Part shown: one piece after another, positions 59,479 to 64,000 of the stretch
Position numbering within the stretch: the stretch's first letter is position 1
How the letters are laid out: each line of letters starts with the position of its first letter
From: Eudorina sp. 2006-703-Eu-15
Lineage: Eukaryota; Chlorophyta; Chlorophyceae; Chlamydomonadales; Volvocaceae
Direction: 5' to 3'
DNA length: 64,000 bases
Assembly: GCA_003117195.1 (NCBI GenBank)
Contig: BDSI01000100.1
Location: forward strand, 124,001 to 188,000
Notes under the pieces: model-generated
Database searches by the model: none
Told to the model about the DNA's origin: nothing
The model's input: only the letters and a program-made list of their open reading frames with translations
Position numbers and translations under genes: made by a program

Positions 59479-62400
59479 TCAGTCCGCGTCCGCCGCCGAC
59501 TCAGACACAGCCTCAACTGCTGGCTCAGCGACAGCAGGCGCTGTCTCCAGAGGCGGCTCCGCTGGCGCCTCCGCGACGGCCTCCGCCTCCGCTGGCGCCT
59601 CCGTCACGGCCTCCGCCTCCACTGGCACCTCCGTCAAGGCATCCGCCTCCGCGACGGCATCCACCTCCACTGGCGCCTCCGCGACGGCCTCCGGCTCAGC
59701 CGGGGCCTCCACGACAGCCCCCGCCTCCGCTGGCGCCTCCGCGACGGCCTCCGCCTCCGCTGGCGCCTCTGACACGGCATCTGCCTCCGCTGGCACCTCC
59801 GCGGCGGCATCCACCTCCGCCGGCGCCTCCGCGGCGGCCGCCGCCTCCGCTGGCGCCTCCGCGACGGCGTCCGCCTCCGCCGGCGCCTCCGCGGCGGCCT
59901 CCGCCTCCGCTGGCGCCTCCGCGACGGCCTCCGCCTCCGCCGGGGTCTCCGCGGCGGCCTCCGCCTCCGCTAGCGGCTCCGCGACGGCGTCCGCCTCCGC
60001 TGGCGCCTCAACGACGGCCTCCGCCTCCGCTGGCGCCTCCGTCACGGCCTCCGCCTCCGCCGGGGCCTCCACGACAGCCCCCGCCTCCGCTGGCGCCTCC
60101 GCGACGGCCTCCGCCTCCGCTGGACCCTCCACGACGGCCTCCGCCTCCGCTGGCGCCTCCGCGACGGCCTCCGCCTCCGCTGGCGCCTCTGACACGGCAT
60201 CTGCCTCCGCTGGCGCCTCAACGACGGCCTCCGCCTCCGCTGGCGCCTCCGCCACGGCCGCCGCCTCCGCCGGGGCCTCCACGACAGCCCCCGCCTCCGC
60301 TGGCGCCTCCGCGACGGCCTCCGCCTCCGCTTGACCCTCCGCGACGGCCTCCGCCTCCGCTGGCGCCTCTGACACGGCATCTGCCTCCGCTGGCACCTCC
60401 GCGGCGGCATCCACCTCCGCCGGCGCCTCCGCGGCGGCCGCCGCCTCCGCTGGCGCCTCCGCGACGGCGTCCGCCTCCGCCGGCGCCTCCGCGGCGGCCT
60501 CCGCCTCCGCTTGCACCTCCGCGGCGGCCTCCGCCTCGTCCGGGGTCTCCGCGGCGGCCTCCGCCTCCGCTAGCGGCTCCGCGACGGCGTCCGCCTCGGC
60601 TGGCGCCTCAACGACGGCCTCCGCCTCCGCTGGCGCCGCCGTCACGGCCTCCGCCTCCGCTGGCAACTCCGCGGCGGCATGCACCTCCGCTGGCGCCTCC
60701 GCGGCGGCCTCCGCCTCCGCTGGCGCCTCCGCGACGGCCTCCGCCTCCGCCTCCGCGGCGGCCTCCGCCTCCGTTTGCACCTCCGCGACGGCCTCCGCCT
60801 CCGCCGGGTTCTCCGCGACGGCCTCCGCCTCCGCTAGCGGCTCCGCGACGGCGTCCGCCTCCGCTGGCGCCTCAACGACGGCCTCCGCCTCCGCTGGCGC
60901 CTCCATGACGGCCTCCGCCTCCGCTGGCACCTCCGTCACGGCCTCCGCCTCCGCCGGGGCATCTGTCACGGCCTCCGTCTCCGCTTGCGCCTCCGCGGCG
61001 GCCTCCGCCTCCGCTTGCGCCTCCGCGGCGGCCTCCGCCTCCGCTGGCAACTCCGCGGCGTCCTCCGCCTCCGCTAGCGGCTCCGCGACGGCGTCCGCCT
61101 CCGCTGGCGCCTCAACGACGGCCTCCGCCTCCGCTGGCGCCTCCATGACGGCCTCCGCCTCCGCTGGCGCCTCCGTCACGGCCTCCGCCTCCGCCGGGGC
61201 ATCTGTCACGGCCTCCGCCTCCGCTTGCGCCTCCGCGGCGTCCTCCGCCTCCGCTGGCTCCTCCGCGGCGTCCTCCGCCTCCGCTTGCGCCTCCGCGGCG
61301 TCCTCCGCCTCCGCTGGCGCCTCCGCGGCGTCCTCCGCCTCCGCTGGCGCCTCCGCGGCGTCCTCCGCCTCCGCTGGCGCCTCCGCGGCGGCCTCCGCCT
61401 CCGCTGGCGCCTTCACGACGACCTCCGCCTCCACTGGCGCCTCCGTCACGGCCTCCGCCTCCGCCGGGGCATCTGTCACGGCCTCCGCCTCCGCCGGGGC
61501 CTCCGCGACAGCATCCGCCTCCGCTTGTCTCTCCGCGACGGCCTCCGCCTCCGCTTGCGCCTCCGCGACGGCCTCCGCCTCCGCTGGCGCCTCCGCGACG
61601 GCGTCCACCTCCGCTGGCGCCTCAATGACGGCCTCCGCCGCCGCTGGCGCCTCCACGACGGCGTCCGCCTCCGCTGGCGCCTTCGTCACGGCATCCGCCT
61701 CCGCTGGCGCCTTCGTCACGGCATCCGCCTCCGCTGGCGCCTCCGCGACGGCGTCCGCCTCCGCTGGCGCCTCCGCGGCGGCCTCCACCTCCGCTGGCGC
61801 CTCCAACACGGCATCTGCCTCTGCGACGGCCGCCGCCACCGCTGGCGCCTCCGTCACGGCCTCCGCCTCCGCTGGTGGCTCCAACACGGCCTCCGCCTCC
61901 GCTGACGACTCCGCGACGGCCTCCGCCTCTGCCGGGGCCTCCGCGACGCCCTCCTTCTCCGCTGGCGCCTCCACGGCGGACTCCGCCTCCGCTGGCGACT
62001 CCGCGACGGCCTCCGCCTCCGCTGGCGCCTCCGTCACGGCATTCGCCTCTGCTGGCGCCTCTGCGACGGCATCCGCCTCTGATGGCGCCTCTGCGACGGC
62101 ATCTCGTTTCCCTGGGTCGTCCGCGACGGTATCCACTTCGGCTTGCACCTCGACGACGGACTCCCCCTCCGTCGCGACGGTTTTCGCCTCCGCTGGCGCT
62201 TCCCCGACTGGATCTGCCTCCGGTGGCGCGGTCTTTGCTGGCAGTTCAGAAACCTCCGCGAGCTCCGCCTGCGGCTCAGCAGCGACAGCTTTCGCGGGCG
62301 GCTCAGCAGCGGCATCCTCTGTTGCCGTCTCAGCATTGGCAAGCGCCGCCTCTTCCACGGCCTCCTCCTCCTCCTGCTCCACCTTCTCCGTCGACTGGGC

Positions 62401-64000
62401 ACCGGTGGCGTCCTGCTCGGCTTGTTGCTGCTCCTTTTCTGCATCCAGGGCTTCAGACGCCTCCAGGTCGCATCCGGTCTCTGCGCTCTCAGCCTCATCG
62501 AAGTGCGCCACGTCACGGCAGTCTCCGTCTCCGTGGGAGCACTCCTCCAGGCCAGAGGACTCCCAGTCCGCGGAAGGGCTGTTGGGATCCTCACACCGCC
62601 GCAGACCCGCCGGACTCTCTGGGCCCGACGCCTGCTCCACCCCGTCGTCAGCTCCCCCAGCTGCGGTCCCTTCAGCCATGCTGACGTCCAGATCCGCAGC
62701 TGGACCACCAAGCCCCGCAGCAGCCCAGACCTGCCCAGCTGACGAGGCGCCGTCACCTGCTACCGTACTGGCGCGGGCGTTAGGGTGCGGCGGCGGGGTC
62801 CCAGTAGGATCACTGTCACCGGCCGCCACGTCATCACCGGCCGTCACGCGGCCGTGCACTGCGCCGCCATCATCATCGCCGTCAGCTGCCGACTCGACCT
62901 CCAAACGGGGTGTCCCCAGCACGAACCATTGCGTCTCGCTGCCTCCTTGGCTCTGCCCGGCTGCTCCCCCGCCGCCGCCCGCGCTGTCAGAACCCTCCTG
63001 CTCCCCTGTTGCTCCGGCCGCCTCGGCCCTTGCGCCGTTGCTCTGCGCCTGTGCTGCCGCTGGCGCATCCGGCGCCGGGGCGCGCTGCGCCTCCCGCTCT
63101 GCGAACATGAGGTCCGTTGCCGTGGAGTCGTTTGACGCACAGGACTCCGTCGACGCCAGCTCGGCAGCGGCGGCGTCTTCACCCTTCGCCGCCGCTGGCC
63201 GCTCGCGCCCGATGTCCAGCACCAGGCCCGGCGCCGCCGCCGCGGCCGCTGCGGCCTCCATTGCCGTTGCAGTTGCCACCTCATCCGAAGCAGCCATTTT
63301 TAGCACTGTGTGCGACTCTGCAAGCTGTCTCACAACGCAGGCTGCCTCCGGCGCCGTCGCTTCCTCCACCGGCTGAATCTCCGAGGGCTGTGGCAGGTCC
63401 CTGCCTGCCTTCGCCGCCCCCTCCGTCGGCGCAGCAACCTCGGCCCCGCAGCCCTCCAGGGCCGTCAACGCCAGCGGTGCCGAGCGCGTGCCGAGTGCAT
63501 CGCCAGCTTCGCCTGTGGTTGTGCCCGGCTGACTGATATTGCTCGCACGACTGCGTGGTTTGCCCGACTGCCGGGCCAGGGCGTGCCACCAGGGCGCAGC
63601 ACCGGATGCGGCGGCCGGGCCGCACGTCTTCGCGCCCGCCTCCACGCCGCCGTCGGCACCGCCGGTGGCCCGCGCGTCACTGCCGCTGTGCCCAGCCACG
63701 CCGATGCCGCGTCCACGGGTGACGCCGTCGCAGCTGGCGCTGCCGTCGCGGTGGGACTCTCGCGTGTGCGGCTGAGCGCGGCGGACACCGGTGCCGTCAG
63801 CGGGCGTGACGTTGCACGAGCCGCTGCCGGTACCAGCACCCGACACGACCGCCCCATCATCGCTGAGTGGGTGGGGCACCGGCACCTCAGCGACCTCTGC
63901 CGAAGCCGATGGCAGTCCAGGGAGCGGCTTGCCTGCCAGTGGCTCAGCGCCGTCTTGGCGCTGACCGGTGATGCGCGTCTCAGAGCCGGCAGCGCCGGCC
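59479..64000 (-). CDS. Ala/Glu decapeptide-repeat protein, 5' partial
   Basis: The minus frame is open from the window edge to the TGA at 59479, about 1505 codons, so the start lies outside. About 590 residues of varied acidic, Ala-rich sequence come first, including EQEEEEAVEEAAL and several Gly/Asp-rich stretches. About 870 residues of imperfect ten-residue repeats follow, consensus EAPAEAEAVA, with D/A/V variants and occasional T or S. At DNA level this is a 30-bp array of roughly 85-90 units. It has no signal peptide or membrane segment in view. Such an acidic Ala/Glu array should be helical or extended and highly charged; a structural, spacer or scaffold role is plausible but not shown. 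I recognise no family. Codons are mostly GAG, GCG and GCC, which favours this strand over the long antisense frames. Confidence 0.72.
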   Translation of the reverse strand, partial: AGAAGSETRITGQRQDGAEPLAGKPLPGLPSASAEVAEVPVPHPLSDDGAVVSGAGTGSGSCNVTPADGTGVRRAQPHTRESHRDGSASCDGVTRGRGIGVAGHSGSDARATGGADGGVEAGAKTCGPAAASGAAPWWHALARQSGKPRSRASNISQPGTTTGEAGDALGTRSAPLALTALEGCGAEVAAPTEGAAKAGRDLPQPSEIQPVEEATAPEAACVVRQLAESHTVLKMAASDEVATATAMEAAAAAAAAPGLVLDIGRERPAAAKGEDAAAAELASTESCASNDSTATDLMFAEREAQRAPAPDAPAAAQAQSNGARAEAAGATGEQEGSDSAGGGGGAAGQSQGGSETQWFVLGTPRLEVESAADGDDDGGAVHGRVTAGDDVAAGDSDPTGTPPPHPNARASTVAGDGASSAGQVWAAAGLGGPAADLDVSMAEGTAAGGADDGVEQASGPESPAGLRRCEDPNSPSADWESSGLEECSHGDGDCRDVAHFDEAESAETGCDLEASEALDAEKEQQQAEQDATGAQSTEKVEQEEEEAVEEAALANAETATEDAAAEPPAKAVAAEPQAELAEVSELPAKTAPPEADPVGEAPAEAKTVATEGESVVEVQAEVDTVADDPGKRDAVAEAPSEADAVAEAPAEANAVTEAPAEAEAVAESPAEAESAVEAPAEKEGVAEAPAEAEAVAESSAEAEAVLEPPAEAEAVTEAPAVAAAVAEADAVLEAPAEVEAAAEAPAEADAVAEAPAEADAVTKAPAEADAVTKAPAEADAVVEAPAAAEAVIEAPAEVDAVAEAPAEAEAVAEAQAEAEAVAERQAEADAVAEAPAEAEAVTDAPAEAEAVTEAPVEAEVVVKAPAEAEAAAEAPAEAEDAAEAPAEAEDAAEAPAEAEDAAEAQAEAEDAAEEPAEAEDAAEAQAEAEAVTDAPAEAEAVTEAPAEAEAVMEAPAEAEAVVEAPAEADAVAEPLAEAEDAAELPAEAEAAAEAQAEAEAAAEAQAETEAVTDAPAEAEAVTEVPAEAEAVMEAPAEAEAVVEAPAEADAVAEPLAEAEAVAENPAEAEAVAEVQTEAEAAAEAEAEAVAEAPAEAEAAAEAPAEVHAAAELPAEAEAVTAAPAEAEAVVEAPAEADAVAEPLAEAEAAAETPDEAEAAAEVQAEAEAAAEAPAEADAVAEAPAEAAAAAEAPAEVDAAAEVPAEADAVSEAPAEAEAVAEGQAEAEAVAEAPAEAGAVVEAPAEAAAVAEAPAEAEAVVEAPAEADAVSEAPAEAEAVAEAPAEAEAVVEGPAEAEAVAEAPAEAGAVVEAPAEAEAVTEAPAEAEAVVEAPAEADAVAEPLAEAEAAAETPAEAEAVAEAPAEAEAAAEAPAEADAVAEAPAEAAAAAEAPAEVDAAAEVPAEADAVSEAPAEAEAVAEAPAEAGAVVEAPAEPEAVAEAPVEVDAVAEADALTEVPVEAEAVTEAPAEAEAVAEAPAEPPLETAPAVAEPAVEAVSESAADAD
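59505..62110. repeat. 30-bp coding minisatellite
   Basis: Tandem 30-bp units, plus-strand form GGCCTCCGCCTCCGCTGGCG then CCTCCGCGAC, with higher-order blocks of several units repeated (for example 59941-60030 against 60541-60630). The unit length is a multiple of three, so expansion never breaks the frame. Confidence 0.95.

Noticed and set aside
59430..63376. Long plus-strand Pro/Arg- or Ala/Ser-rich frames opposite the decapeptide gene
   Set aside because: They mirror the 30-bp repeat; the minus strand has one continuous frame with ordinary GAG/GCC codon use and non-repeat flanks.

Overview
The window looks like nuclear DNA from a GC-rich green alga of the Chlamydomonas/Volvox type. The genes are split into many short exons by introns with GTGNGN/GTRCGN donors and C-rich acceptors. 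Ala/Gly/Gln/Pro low-complexity tracts are fused to conserved domains, and there are long (GT)n arrays and non-LTR retrotransposons. Lineage is inferred from gene structure and composition only; no organelle or rRNA marker is present.

Layout. 816-5146 (+): a TRIP4/ASC-1 homologue, 5' end not found. 5.6-6.2 kb (-): remnant of a LINE. 7803-9975 (+): an AlkB-type 2-oxoglutarate dioxygenase in four exons. 11297-11381 (-): an intron-containing tRNA-Ile(UAU). 12290-14614 (+): an intronless Gln/His-rich protein. 15987-22184 (-): a nearly full-length APE/RT LINE, with truncated sister copies at 2295-2513 and 22248-22664, all lying inside (GT)n/(AC)n microsatellites. 34103-24612 (-): a 17-exon gene for a helical-repeat (PPR-like) protein with a mitochondrial-type presequence. 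37094-46030 (+): a 12-exon membrane-anchored alpha/beta hydrolase, divergent from the previous gene. 56103-49700 (-): a six-exon proline-rich protein with two WH2-like motifs. 64000-59479 (-): the 3' part of a gene encoding a very long Ala/Glu decapeptide array.

The exon models of the dioxygenase, PPR-like, hydrolase and WH2 genes were joined by eye. In each, the codon phase is kept across every junction, which is the main support for the models.

The genes do not form one pathway. One possible link is the co-oriented TRIP4 and AlkB neighbours: in animals the ASC-1 complex works with an AlkB enzyme (ALKBH3) in alkylation repair. The most unusual signals are (1) a LINE family sitting only in AC microsatellites, with an ATGA overlap between its ORFs; (2) a dispersed ~100-bp element whose sense copies all lie just upstream of intron 3' splice sites and carry a branch-point-like core plus a C-rich tract; (3) the 30-bp repeat array, open in several frames; and (4) a minisatellite that starts at a splice donor.
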